Positions 1-10,298 of a stretch of DNA of 64,000 bases are shown piece by piece. The DNA comes from Trichomonas vaginalis G3. Lineage: Eukaryota; Parabasalia; Trichomonadida; Trichomonadidae. Where the stretch lies: positions 20,118,082 through 20,182,081 of the forward strand of contig NC_067207.1 of assembly GCF_026262505.1 (NCBI RefSeq), in the 5' to 3' direction. A model generated the notes under the pieces. The model made no database searches and was not told where the DNA came from. It saw only the letters and a list, made by a program, of their open reading frames with translations. Numbering within the stretch: the stretch's first letter is position 1; every line of letters begins with the position of its first letter. The position numbers and the translations under genes are program-made.

Positions 1-450
1 GAAACAATATATAAGATTGGTGTACTTAAAGTCAATGGAATAGACAAACCTTGTATGACACCTTTTCCTGTTATAGGAAACTGTTGGTAGTAAAAACCAG
101 ATATAAGTTTTGTATTATAGCTCATATCGTTTATACTAAACTCAGTCGGACATCCAAAATAATGAAACCTGCTCTAGTTGCAGCACATGTTACATCCGTC
201 CTTAAAGTATTAAATAAGTCAACAAAACCTGTTGGTGGTATATCTGAGTAAGTATCTTCAAAGAAGTATTTTTTACCATTCACAACAACAAAGTCTTCTG
301 GTGTCAAAAGAGCAAAACAGGCTTTAGTCGTCATCGTGTTTAAGGTCAGTTTACAATATCGTCCTTGAGGACTTTGTAAGTTTGTTTTATAGAATTATAT
401 GACTCAGGGTTTTTAGTCGTAATAGTATAAACCACTATGTCTTCTGCCAT
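1..450 (-). pseudogene. E1 part: remnant of Q-rich-tail virion-type protein
   Basis: This is the N-terminal half of the gene that E2 carries at 26377-27182; the rest lies outside the window. The visible peptide begins MAEDIVVYTITT and contains a beta-rich segment. It is one of the parts next to the capsid cluster and is broken. Function is unknown; its place beside the capsid genes suggests a virion component (inference). Confidence 0.7.
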
Positions 451-456
451 TTTTAC

Positions 457-1037
457 TTAGCAAGTAAATTTTAATGAAATGTTGTGGTCGTCAAATATTT
501 TTATGACGTCTGGGAAACTATATTTTAAGTTCAAGGTTTCACTCCTTTCATAACGTATATCTTGTCAATGACATTATATGAAACACCACAGCAAGCAATG
601 TCAGGTTCTATTTCTTTGATGTTTATATCGTCTGCCTCTGTCAAAAGTTTCAATAGTTCTTTCAAAACTTCATGAGGTGCAATGACATATGAGTTCACTT
701 TTACAGGGTTGTGTTCGACCAAGTTTAACATTATACCTAAAGCTTGACAAATCTTCTCCTGAGTTTTAAGTTTGTCTTTAAGTTGTTGGTAGTCGTTTCG
801 AATATCTGCAACAGAACTTAAGTCTCTGCTAACTTCAGGATATGTTGGTTGTTCTTTTACAGGAACTATTGTTATACCATCTTCGTCTTCGTATGGTTTC
901 CCCACTTCAACATCTCTTTCTTTGACATTGACAACAACACTTTGACTGTTTGTTTGAGTTGGTGAATTTAACTTTACATCTGCCACCGCCATTAAACCTT
1001 TTGAAACACTTACGCTTCTATTTTTCGGAAATGACAT
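457..1037 (-). pseudogene. E1 part: conserved hypothetical protein (copy of 27187-27768)
   Basis: Close copy of the 193-residue E2 protein that begins MSFPKNRSVSVSKGL. It has a disordered N-terminal third, a short helical segment, and a C-terminal domain with a paired cysteine (ACCGVSYN). It faces the short plus-strand gene across a narrow divergent spacer. No family was recognised. It is read as broken. Confidence 0.65.
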
Positions 1038-1055
1038 TTTACTTAGAATAAAAAG

Positions 1056-1420
1056 ATGGACGTATTTGAGTATCTCTTCGAATTGAAGCAAAACAAAGTT
1101 TACACACACAAACAATACAAGTTCATTGACAGAGTAGTTCTTTACACAAACAATGGAAAATGTTATAGAATAGCAATATTTGCTGAACCAAAATATTTTC
1201 ATAAAGCAAAGAAAGTTGGTATAACCGAGATGGTGAAAGTTCTTGAAGCAGACAAAAATATAACAACAAACTGACCGATATTTCTAAAGGTAAGTTTATA
1301 ATACAATTTTATGTCAAAACTGGCGTACTGTCAATATTTGACGGAGAGAAGTCAGTTCAAGAACAACTTACTGACCTGCTGCCAAAATCTGCTCGATGGA
1401 AGCTGTCGTTATGCCAATCT
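1056..1420 (+). pseudogene. E1 part: short plus-strand hypothetical gene (copy of 27787-28150)
   Basis: Begins MDVFEYLFELKQNKVYTHKQ on the plus strand and runs convergently into the 3' end of the capsid gene. The E2 copy has the same arrangement. The product would be a small charged protein of unknown function. It is broken in both copies. Confidence 0.55.
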
Positions 1421-2973
1421 GAGGAGCCCCAGCAGGTTTCATCGAACGAATCTTCAAAAGAGCATCTTCCGTGAAAAGTGCTATTGGTTTTGTAAACTTC
1501 TTTGCTCTCAGTTCATCTGGACCGTCTCTGTCACCAGTATATTGTATTTGAACTGTACCAACAGTTGAAATACCACCCATAAAGTCTTCTGAGTCAGCAA
1601 ATGGAATGCCAAGCCAAAAGTTTGAACGGTCTCCATTTGTATATTGAGTTTTTTGAGCTCCTGTATGGGTCCATACTTTCACATATGGCATAATAGAACT
1701 TTGCATTTCAGGGTTAATGGTTGTTGTGAAGTTGTTGTTAAAGTTCATAGCATCTAATGTCAAGTTGTATGACCTCATATCCTCAACTGTAGAATATTCT
1801 TCTCTTGGATAATATTTGCCATCTATGTTTATATGATATTTAATACCGGGGTTGTAGAAGCAAGAATAGTCATTTATAGTTCGTCTGAACAGTACAAACA
1901 TAGTATCTGCATGTTTCATTGCAGTTGTTAAGGCAATATCTGTTCTTGCACCTGGGTCAGCACTTTGGTTTCCAACTTCACCTGCAAAGTCTTTGACAGA
2001 TATTTGGTGTATAGGGAACATAAGTGGAACTGCAATATATTTGGCAGCTAAAGCATTTGAAATATCTGGGTCCAACATATAGACTGCAAGTCTGCTTTCT
2101 ATTCTCTTGCATTCAAATTTTTCGCATGTGAACTTAACTGGGTCCCAAGCAGTTCCAGCAGCATTGAAATAATAGTTTACTTCAGTGTTGAGGTTTGAGA
2201 AACCAAAGTCTAAGTCAACTTTGTCTTTGCAAAAGTCGGCGAATGACGTTTTATTTGTTCCCACTACTTCTGTAAGAGTGAATGGGTCTTGTGTTGGTGC
2301 AATGACTAAGTTATTTTTGCTTGGAGTAAGTTCGATAGAAATTTTTCCTGCCCAGTTTGGCAAGTATCTTAAAAACCTGAAGATGAGGAAAGATGACAAA
2401 GGAACTCTAAGTTTCAGTTTTACTTTAGTGGCAGCAGTTCCATCTGAACCAGAAAGGTTAACATAAACTCCTGAACGTTAGGGTCAAGTCTTCTTATTTT
2501 CTCAATGGTGGCGTACTGGTCTGTTTGTTCTCTAGCTTGTGGTTGTACTGAGTTTCTCAAAGCGAACCATTCATAGTTTGCCCATGTTACTGTTTGAACT
2601 AAGTCAGAGTTAGAATATATCTTATATCCATGAAAACTTCTGGAGCATATTGGTATCCGACATAGAAAATTCCATTGCAACCTTTCTTGTCAGACAACTT
2701 GGCAGAAGGTTTTATTTCAATGTCTTGTTCCACGTATAAGAATGAGTTGTCAATAGAAATTATATGAAACCTGTCGCAAGCAATATCTACTGTTGTTGAA
2801 GAACCTTCTCCAAACTCACCTACGTTTCCATAAGAAACAGCAGTTGTATATTCGTAAGTTCCAGGAACTATTTCTGACCTTCTAATGGCATTGTCGCATT
2901 CGTTATACCATTCGGAAACATTTCCATTCATAGCATCCAAAACTGTTGGCGTTATATTCTGAGCGGCGTACAT
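1368..2973 (-). pseudogene. E1 part: major capsid protein remnant
   Basis: Nearly the same protein as the E2 capsid candidate at 28098-29703, beginning MYAAQNITPTVLDAMNGN. The family assignment rests on the shared block around FRFLRYLPNWAGKISIEL, which aligns with the divergent E3 capsid candidate. A double jelly-roll major capsid is an established Polinton part. The E1 copy is broken. Confidence 0.75.
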
Positions 2974-3005
2974 TTCATATGAGTAAAAATATAGAATAGT
3001 TGGAT

Positions 3006-6000
3006 TTATATGTCATAATAGAACCCACGTGGACCAAGCTTTACTTTCTTCCTGACTGAGTTTTTAACTCTTCTTTTTCCTTCATTGCCCTCTGCTTGAA
3101 GTTGTTGCATCTTTGCATTATGTTCATCTAGTATGTTGCAAATTTCCCATGTCCTTTTTGCCTTTTGGCTCTGGTCGCCCATCTCAGGTAACCTATATCC
3201 TAGAAAGAGTTTGTCATAGTCTGTATTTGAGTCTTCGCGTATTGTTTGCATGACTCTTTCCTGAGTTTCCGGTTCAAGCTCTTCAAACAGTGCCTGTCCA
3301 TATGGAATAAGCTCGTTTCCAAATATATGTTTTTTAGCCATTCTGGTTTTCTTTCCATGTTACCAACAATATCTTTTGTGAATGGGAAAGCTTTTACCCA
3401 ATCTTTCAGTCTTGCGTCGTTTATTTCTGTAGTTGGTTTTATTTTGTCAAGGAACATGTTTTTCAATACTAACATTTCATTTGGTACTGTCCATTTGAGT
3501 TTTCTTAAATATTCATCCCTTCTCGGTTCATTGTCTGCAAAGTAAGTTTTTATGACATTTTGTAAACTTTCGTTTGCAAGGTCATGTACAATAGGTTCTC
3601 TTCCTTCTGTCTCCCTAACTTTCTTTCTAAACTCTTCACCAAATATACCATCTCTATGGTTCTGTGTAGTTCTTTGAGATAAATGTTCTAGAACGTCAGG
3701 TGTTATATTTCCATCAGCCATGTTCATTTCATACTGGTCCAAAATATCTGCATCTTTCATATCTTTCAATGGCATTAAAGCCGCGCTTAAAATACCAGCT
3801 ATATCTGGTTCACCATTCACTTCCATTGCGTCTACAACTTCTTGGAATTGTGGTTGTAAGTTTATGAACCACCTATCCGGATTAGCTTTATGACCCCATC
3901 TCATTGTAGTTCCATCGTCTGCAGAAACAAAAGTAGGTTTGTTTCCATCTTGGTTAGGTTCTGAATGAACTTTAAACAATGTTTCATTTCTATATGTTTT
4001 CTTGAAATTTAACCTTTTATTTTCACCGAGTTCATCCGAAGATTGAACGTTAAATGCTCGTAAGTAAAAAGGGTTGTTGTATTTGTGTACATTTTCTTTC
4101 AGTACTTCCATTCTATGCTGAATATTTTCATCTGGTGTTGGAGTCTTTTGTATGTCGGCAAACATTTTTCGATATTCTTCTACTATGTCAGCCGAATTTT
4201 TTTTAGACTCTTGGAAATATTCCATATTCTCCGCATACTCTTGTTGAGGGTCAAGATTTTTCGGCTGTTCCAAATCTTCATCTAGTTCTGTGAAGTTAGT
4301 TTCCAAAGGAGTGACTTGTTCGTTTCCTTCAGCTCTTCTAGCTGTTGTTGCTGAACTATTTCTTCCATGTCTGGTTGTATCTGAACTATTTCTTCCTGTG
4401 GAGTTTCTTGTACCTCATCTGCTGGCATTTCATATATTCCGAGACCGTTTTCAACAAGTTCCCTTTCTAAGTCATCCGGACTCATAAACCTTTCTTCTTT
4501 CGTTCCGTCTCTATTTTTTACGCGTTTCATGAAGAGAGTTAAATTGTCATTTAGCTCTGACATCAAATATCTCGGAGTAAATTCGTTCATGTCATTTGGA
4601 TGATATGCTATTAAATCATATCCCTTAGCGAGCTTGTATTTTCCAGGTTTGAAATTATATCCCTTTGGTGCAGAGCCATAAAGCTAAATAGGTTCGGGTC
4701 AGTATTTCCATCCTTGAACTTTCTAATAGCTTCTTTATATCTGTCACTAAAGTCAATACTATCTGGGTAACCATAGTCTTCTTTAAGCATTTTTAAGAAT
4801 TCTTGGTTCCTTGTTCTCTACTTCTTTTATGTCCTTGCTCTGTTTGTGGTTGTTGTTGTGCAGGGTTTTGAACTGTTGGTTGCTGTGCTGGTTGTTGTGC
4901 AGGGTTTTGAACTGTTGGTTGCTGTGCTGTTGTTGTGTTGGTTGTTGTGCTGGTTGTTGTTGTTGTTTGGTTGGTTTTGGTGCATGCCTGTGTCTGTGTC
5001 CATGTGACGATGTAAATGTTTTAGGTAGTCCTGGTGCAGGTGCTTCTCTTGGAGCGGTTTGGTGGTATATAAGTTCCACCAGCTGGCACTATATGTTCCA
5101 TCTGCAGCATAATGTCCTACCTGACTTTTCGTTCTTAAGAAAGCATTTACTAGGTCTGTTTTGGTCTGTTGTAACTCTTTTTCTTGACTTTCCACAACAG
5201 TTGCTCTAACGGCGTCATAGGCACTTTGAACTGCCTGTCTCGTTGCTGCATCTGTTATTTTCGTCATATTTTGTGCTACTTCTCTTAACTTCTTTGTCGA
5301 AACCTTCAGACTTCAGTTTCTTTCCAGATGAGAAGTCGTTCACGTTGTTTCACACTTACTATGAAGAGCTTCGAAGCGTTCTTAAGTCAGCATTTGTTTA
5401 AAGCTTCATTGAACTATCTTCATCGCGCTTGTATTTTTGTCCTTATTGACCCTATGAGTTGGGCTGCTTTAGCGTTGGCTTGGGCATCTAACAGTCATTG
5501 TTGGCTTTTATATATTCTGCGCTTTTCATTGGCCTTTTGCATAGCCGCGTCGTTATTTTTACTTCTTGTGCTAAGTTTTCATACTGTACGGTTTGGTTTT
5601 GCAACTGTAAAAGTTTTTTCTGCCTTTACATTTGCTTCAACTTCTTTTTTATACTCATCGCTATCCATATATGTCTTCAGGGCTTTTTGTTTTATCTCTT
5701 CATCTTTCAGTATTTTATATTGAGTAGTATGGTTTTTTCAAATTTATGACATCTTGTTCCATTTTTGCTACTTCTGCTGCTTTTTCTGACACTTTTTTCG
5801 CATATTCCTCTGTACTTAGTTCTTTCAGTTGTTCTTCTTTCTTCTTTTTCTCTACGTTTAAACTCATTGAGTTTCTTTGTGTGTCTGTCATATTCTAGTT
5901 TCTTTTCGTTTTCACACTTATTTGCTTCTGTATGTCTATGTTTGACTTTTTGACATCTGTTATTTGATTTTTGAGTGAACTCAAATTCATTTGACTTTGA

Positions 6001-6248
6001 GGGTTATAGGCTGTTCCGTCTGCAGCTCCACCATAGCCTGCCATTTTCGCTAAAAGTGCCGCTCTTAAACCTCCACTCTGTGCACCAACAACTCGGTTTA
6101 AAAGCATAGGATTGCTTGACATTTGTTGCAACATAGTGGGGTCATTCAGCATTTGTTGTTGCAACTGTTGTTGTGGTGTTAGTCTTACTTTTGGATGTTT
6201 CAATGCTCCCTTCCTCTTACGTATATTCTTACGTAGCTTACGTGGCAT
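3006..6248 (-). pseudogene. E1 part: large coiled-coil structural-type protein remnant
   Basis: Copy of the roughly 1080-residue E2 protein at 29736-33010, starting MPRKLRKNIRKRKGALKH. The same order of regions is seen: basic N-terminus, long coiled coil, histidine-rich patch, Q/P-rich tandem repeats, then a conserved C-terminal half. It carries several breaks, especially in the coiled-coil and Q/P-repeat sections. Confidence 0.8.
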
Positions 6249-6348
6249 TTTAAGTGAAGTTAAAAAGCGGCTTTTGACAGATGTTTTATATGACACTTCT
6301 TCGTAAGACTTTGTTTGAGATTTCTTCGTAAATGAGTGTAAATGACCC

Positions 6349-6697
6349 AAAAATATATTTTAGGTGAAGAGGTGAGATTTCACCTCTTTTTTCACCTCAT
6401 TTCTCACCTCTTGAATTTTCATGAATTTCTTCGTAAAGACTTTGTTGAGATTTCTTCGTAAAGACTTTGTCAAGATTTCATCGTAAAGACTTTGTTGAGA
6501 TTTCTTCGTAAATGACCCTAGTAGTATATTTTTGGTGTAAATTTCATGAAAATTCAAGAGGGTGAAAAATTAGGTGAAAAAACAGGTGAAATCTCACCTC
6601 TTCACCTAAAATATATTTTTGGTGTAAAATTCAAGAGGGTGAAAAATTAGGTGAAAAAACAGGTGAAATCTCACCTCTTCACCTAAAATATATTTTT
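6349..6697. repeat. E1 hairpin modules with AGGTGA core, three copies
   Basis: Three copies of a module that starts from AAAATATATTTTA and continues with two direct AGGTGA units and three inverted TCACCT units. One copy (6349-6430) is on the plus strand and two (about 6545-6620 and 6625-6697) are inverted. The flank TTGAATTTTCATGAATTTC also flanks the E2 module at 17934-18012, but the E2 core is GGGTAG, so the architecture is kept while the unit differs. Confidence 0.85.
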
Positions 6698-6992
6698 GTC
6701 TGATTTTACGAAGAAGTCTTGACAAAACATTTACGAAGAAGAAGTTTTGACAAAGTCTTTACGATGAAGTTTTGACAAAGTCTTTACGATGAAATCTTGA
6801 CAAAGTCTTTACGATGAAATCTTGACAAAGTCTTTACGAAGAAGTCTTGACAAAACATTTACGAAGAAGAAGTCTTGACAAAACATTTACGAAGAAGTCT
6901 TGACAAAACATTTACGAAGAAGAAGTCTTGACAAAACATTTACGAAGAAGTCTTGACAAAACATTTACGAAGAAGAAGTCTTGACAAAACAT
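6420..6992. repeat. Tandem repeats around TTGACAAA..TTTACGA in the E1 subterminal zone
   Basis: Degenerate direct repeats of about 24-30 bp, built from TTGACAAA(G/A), TTTACGA and GAAGTC blocks, fill 6700-6992. The inverse orientation appears at 6420-6520. The same repeat occurs in E2 at 20908-21018. The spacing is irregular and the whole unit is repeated without unique spacers, so it is a simple satellite, not a CRISPR array. Confidence 0.8.
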
Positions 6993-7096
6993 GAAAACAT
7001 ATATAATTTGTGAAAAGTGAAACATTATATAATGTTTTCGACCAAGAAGACTAACAATTTTCCGAATAAAAACTTCATTTATACTAAACATCTTCG

Positions 7097-7132
7097 GGGC
7101 TAGAAGGCACGAAGTGCCTGGAAGCCCCACTA

Positions 7133-7186
<54 letters not shown>
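7097..7186 (-). repeat. E1 right terminal inverted repeat with T tract
   Basis: A 38-bp terminus (7097-7134) ends in CCCCACTACC and differs from the E2 right terminus at one position. It is followed by a run of 52 T (7135-7186) that marks the outer end of the element. Host coding sequence begins immediately afterwards. Confidence 0.85.
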
Positions 7187-7190
<4 letters not shown>

Positions 7191-7756
7191 GCATCTTTAT
7201 TACTTGCAAATAGTGAGCTTTTTACTATTGAATTTGATAAGTAATTCGAAAAACAAAAAATACAACCTCCATAGTTTTTTGTATCAGAAATATTTACTCT
7301 TTGAAGTGTAATTTTTCCATTTTCCGAGTAAATATTTCTTATTCCTTGAAATGCATCTCCTCCGCTTTTTGAAACAGCTGAATCAAATAATGAATTATTA
7401 TTTGGTGCATTGGGAGATACAATGACATAACTGTGCATTCCAATATCCATCTTCGAAATTTTGGAATTATAACTTGTAATTCTGTCTTGAATGCATTGTC
7501 CAGCAGAAGAATAATACAAGCATCCACCATTTGCATTGCTAATACTGCAATTTGTAAATGATGTCGTGTCAACTAATAATTTTATTGAATCAATTGTGGT
7601 TGTAATTCTAATGGAACCGTTTTTAATCTCATTAAATATACATTTACTCACGTGGTAATCGAAATCTTTGGCTTCAAGTTGAGAATTTTTAGAAATATAA
7701 GAGTTTGGTTTTGGATTTGGAGAGAAAAAGCTCTCCCAATCATGAAAGAGGCACAT
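7187..7756 (-). pseudogene. Host polymorphic-membrane-protein-like gene, cut by E1
   Basis: A reading frame starting at 7756 encodes about 190 residues and then runs straight into the E1 T tract, which would translate as poly-lysine. The protein has repeated GG-containing strands (NANGGCLYY, SKSGGDAFQ, KNYGGCIFC) spaced like the beta-helix repeats of chlamydial-type Pmp proteins, which trichomonads are known to have in large families. The start has no obvious signal peptide, so an upstream part may be missing. The C-terminal remainder should lie beyond the far end of E1, outside this window. This is a host gene interrupted by insertion. Confidence 0.55.
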
Positions 7757-8592
7757 CTAAAGATCTTTAGCGTAATTGTAATTAATATTTCAATTCAAAT
7801 AGCAGGAATTTAAGTCGATTGCTTTCCAAAAAAAATTGACAATTGATACGCCATTGTCTTCTTTTATATAAATGTAAGATATTTTGGACTTGAATATCCA
7901 TTATCTTCTTTTTAAAATCATAGAAGAAATAAGAACAAAATTTGTTTCCTTTGCCAAAATCTAAATTTATTTCCACCTTTCATATATATGAATCAACATG
8001 GATTTGATCAATGGAAAATAAATGAAATTGTAAGTATTAATATATTCAACATTTGTTAAACATTTGTGTGTTAAGTCGTGGTTTTAATATTTTCATTTCG
8101 AACCTTTCTAATTTGCTGTTAAGGGTGCACACGAGAGGATCATGTAAACTTCAGAATTTAGAACCTTATTTTTAGGCATTATCTTGGCTACCTATTTAGG
8201 CTCGAAAAGCAAAAAATATCAAAAAATACAACTTGACTCCATTATGACCCTTTCATGGAGGTAGTTTTTATCCGCTAGTATTTTCCCTTTGAATCTCTTT
8301 ACAATTCGAAATCAAATTCAAAACTCAGTAGAAGAAAGGAAGAATCGACTTACTACGGTTGTAATACGAATAAATACATATATTTAATTATTTTTATTTA
8401 CATAATAATTGTTTGAAGCTCATATTCCATCAAATTTTTAAATAAAAACATTAAAATGTTGCAAATGTTCATATATTTTAATAGGGTTTTGGCACTTTAT
8501 TGAGGAATTACTACATACATAGTCGAACTGAACTTGATATTTTGAAATTTAAATTATTTATCAAAATTAAAATTTAACTTGAAATTTATAAT
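7757..8592. other. Intergenic host sequence between E1 and E2
   Basis: AT-rich sequence without a supported gene. It carries TTAAGGGTGCAC near 8117, a 12-mer whose reverse complement (GTGCACCCTTAA) also occurs at about 33951-33962, on the other side of E2. Otherwise nothing was recognised. Confidence 0.6.
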
Positions 8593-8598
8593 TATTTA
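8593..8598. repeat. E2 target site duplication, left copy
   Basis: TATTTA directly precedes the 24-nt A tract of E2, and the same hexamer directly follows the 24-nt T tract at the other end. A 6-bp duplication is typical of Polintons. The motif is AT-rich, so chance agreement is possible. Confidence 0.6.
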
Positions 8599-8660
8599 AA
8601 AAAAAAAAAAAAAAAAAAAAAAGGTAGTGGGGCTTCCAGGCACTTCGTGCCCTCTAGCCC
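8599..8660 (+). repeat. E2 left terminal inverted repeat with A tract
   Basis: 24 A (8599-8622) are followed by 38 bp beginning GGTAGTGGGGCTTCC. Within the 38 bp lies a nested hairpin: outer stem GGGGCT/AGCCCC (8629-8634, 8656-8661) around an inner stem GGCAC-TTC-GTGCC (8639-8651). The match to the right end stops after CTAGCCC. Confidence 0.9.
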
Positions 8661-8714
8661 CCCGTCACTTTTCTGTCACTTTTCAGGAAAAAACATTTTT
8701 ATTATATATATAAA

Positions 8715-9533
8715 ATGAATTTTACAAAACCACCGTTACCCTTCTTTGGAAATAAGAGTAGATGTAAAGATATTCTATTGAGAGAACTTAAGAAACTACC
8801 GAATGGTCTAACATTTGTAGACTTGTTCGGTGGAAGTTTCTATATATCTCATTTGTGCCATACAATATTTCCTGACTCAAAGATTATATGCAATGACTTC
8901 GACAACTATATGAACCGTCTCAAACATATACCAGACACAAACAAAATATTGAAAGAGTTAAAAGAAAAGATACCTATAGGTAAGATGGAACGTATACCAT
9001 TAGATAAGAAAAATACTGTCAGAGAGGTTTTGAAAAAGGCAGAGTATATTGACTGGGATAGTATATCTGCTAGACTATTATATAGTGGTGCTATAAGAGT
9101 TCATGACATTGAAACACTTATGTCAAAAGTTTTATATCTTAACTATACAAATGTTTTCAAAGAGAACATAGAAAAATATATTGAGGGTATAGAGTTTGTG
9201 AGATGTCATTGGACAGAGTTGTATGAAAAATATAAAGACAAGGAAAATGTTTTCTTTATAGTGGACCCGCCGTTCTATAACACATGGGATTTTCAATACC
9301 AAGTAGACTGGACTTTGAGAGACTCTTTAGAAACTTTAGACGTTTTACATAACCATCCATGCTTTTACTTTACATCCGATAAAAGTGGTTTGGAAACCGT
9401 TATGAGATGGTTAGAGGACGTACATGACTATGATTTTAGATACGATAAGATAGAATATGAGAGAGGTCCTATAAACCGGAAAAAGTGTCACAACAAAGAA
9501 ATTTTATTGGTAAGTAAATGTGGTTTGAAATAG
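8715..9533 (+). CDS. E2 part: DNA adenine N6-methyltransferase, Dam/D12 class
   Basis: Predicted to transfer a methyl group from S-adenosylmethionine to adenine in DNA. The 272-residue protein has the class signature in order: PFFGNKSR near residue 9, the AdoMet-binding FVDLFGGSF near residue 35, and the catalytic VDPPFYNT (DPPY type) near residue 195. The frame looks whole. The start is preceded by a T-rich TTTTTATTATATATATAAA signature shared with other element genes. It is the first gene inside the left terminus. In trichomonads N6-methyladenine is a reported DNA mark, so an element-borne methyltransferase could mark its own DNA (inference). Confidence 0.85.
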   Translation: MNFTKPPLPFFGNKSRCKDILLRELKKLPNGLTFVDLFGGSFYISHLCHTIFPDSKIICNDFDNYMNRLKHIPDTNKILKELKEKIPIGKMERIPLDKKNTVREVLKKAEYIDWDSISARLLYSGAIRVHDIETLMSKVLYLNYTNVFKENIEKYIEGIEFVRCHWTELYEKYKDKENVFFIVDPPFYNTWDFQYQVDWTLRDSLETLDVLHNHPCFYFTSDKSGLETVMRWLEDVHDYDFRYDKIEYERGPINRKKCHNKEILLVSKCGLK

Positions 9534-9649
9534 GACTACTTGTTTTAGGTTTTTTCCATTGTGTCATTTACTTATTTGACGTGGCAGAAAGATATAGAGA
9601 ATATGAAGATGAACCAATGCCAGCAAATGTTCAGCATATGTACTCGTAA
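9518..9649 (+). CDS. E2 part: small single-pass membrane protein, 43 aa
   Basis: A short frame starts ATG at 9518, inside the last codons of the methyltransferase, and ends TAA at 9649. The product begins MWFEIGLLVLGFFHCVIYLF, a clear hydrophobic helix, followed by a charged tail rich in E, Y and R. The 16-bp overlap with the upstream gene implies joint transcription. Function is unknown; small membrane proteins of this form are common in virus-like elements (inference). Confidence 0.5.
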   Translation: MWFEIGLLVLGFFHCVIYLFDVAERYREYEDEPMPANVQHMYS

Positions 9650-9672
9650 GAGATATTTTTATCTAATATTAA

Positions 9673-10035
9673 ATGGACGCACAGAACTTAGCGAATGCAC
9701 AGCAACCTGGACAACCAAACCCAGAGAATATTCCAAATGAAGTTAGAATACAAACTGCAATGGCAAACTATGGTCAAGTGCCAACAGATGTACAAATGCA
9801 AACTGCCATGTCAAATGACGCTGCGTTAGGTTTGCCACCATGGTATGCAAATATGAGATGGAAAGAGTTTTATACAAACCCTGAAGTGGGATATAAACAA
9901 CTCTATGCAGATGACGCGAACACAGGAGTTGACCCAGAGTATGTTTTCTACCAGAGGAGAAATAGAATGTATGAGCTCCAGTTAAAGAATGCAATGGAAC
10001 TCAGAAGGAAACGTAAGAGACTAGGCGGACATTAG
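9673..10035 (+). CDS. E2 part: hypothetical protein with N/Q-rich start and basic tail
   Basis: The 120-residue protein has a disordered N/Q/P-rich first half with an internal repeat (EVRIQTAMANYG and DVQMQTAMSNDA). An aromatic segment (WYANMRWKEFY) and a strongly basic end (RRKRKRLGGH) follow, the latter suggesting nucleic-acid contact. The start has TTTTTATCTAATATTAAATG, the shared element promoter signature. It lies in a run of small genes that includes minor-capsid-like products. No family was recognised. Confidence 0.6.
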   Translation: MDAQNLANAQQPGQPNPENIPNEVRIQTAMANYGQVPTDVQMQTAMSNDAALGLPPWYANMRWKEFYTNPEVGYKQLYADDANTGVDPEYVFYQRRNRMYELQLKNAMELRRKRKRLGGH

Positions 10036-10053
10036 ATTTTTACATATAGTAAA

Positions 10054-10296
10054 ATGGGCTTCTTCAGTAGTATTGGAAACTTCTTTCGAAATGTTGGAAG
10101 AGGTATATGGAATGGAATAAAATCTGTCGGAAGAGGAGTATGGAACGGAGTCAAAAATATTGGTAAAAGAGTAGGTCAGTTCGTTGGTATTATACCTAAA
10201 GACCCTGAACCAGAAGAACAAGCTCCTGTTATACAACAGCCTGAACCTGCACCACAGTCTAGTTGGCAACCAAATCCAACACCTCAACCGTATTAA
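10054..10296 (+). CDS. E2 part: small amphipathic, possibly N-myristoylated virion protein
   Basis: The 80-residue product starts MGFFSSIGNFFRNVGRG. Glycine 2 with serine at position 6 fits an N-myristoylation signal, and the first half is an amphipathic helix with repeated GRGIWNGIKSV-like units. The C-terminal half is P/Q-rich. Membrane-active proteins with this layout (adenovirus pVI type) accompany capsids in related viruses, so a membrane-disrupting role is plausible but not shown. Compare the protein at 13666-14067, which has the same design. Confidence 0.5.
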   Translation: MGFFSSIGNFFRNVGRGIWNGIKSVGRGVWNGVKNIGKRVGQFVGIIPKDPEPEEQAPVIQQPEPAPQSSWQPNPTPQPY

Positions 10297-10298
10297 AA

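Larger units (their letters stand above)
1..7186. mobile_element. E1: right-hand part of a Polinton/Maverick element
   Basis: The right end of a Polinton that begins outside the window. Its gene order and sequence match the right quarter of E2 (26.7-33.4 kb) with only a few percent difference by eye, so both stem from the same recent lineage. Parts visible are a Q-rich-tail protein, a small hypothetical protein, a short plus-strand gene, the major capsid protein and the large coiled-coil protein, followed by a repeat-rich subterminal zone and the terminal inverted repeat. It is clearly broken, with roughly a dozen or more breaks in the visible part, many more than in the same parts of E2. Near-identity to E2 suggests a young insertion that decayed quickly. 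Confidence 0.9.

Noticed and set aside
6700-6992. CRISPR-like regular repeats
   Set aside because: Whole units repeat without unique spacers, spacing is irregular, and the setting is a eukaryotic nuclear element.
8599-8622. A tract as the tail of a LINE or SINE
   Set aside because: It is mirrored by an equal T tract at the other end of E2, outside a 38-bp inverted repeat, so it belongs to the Polinton termini.
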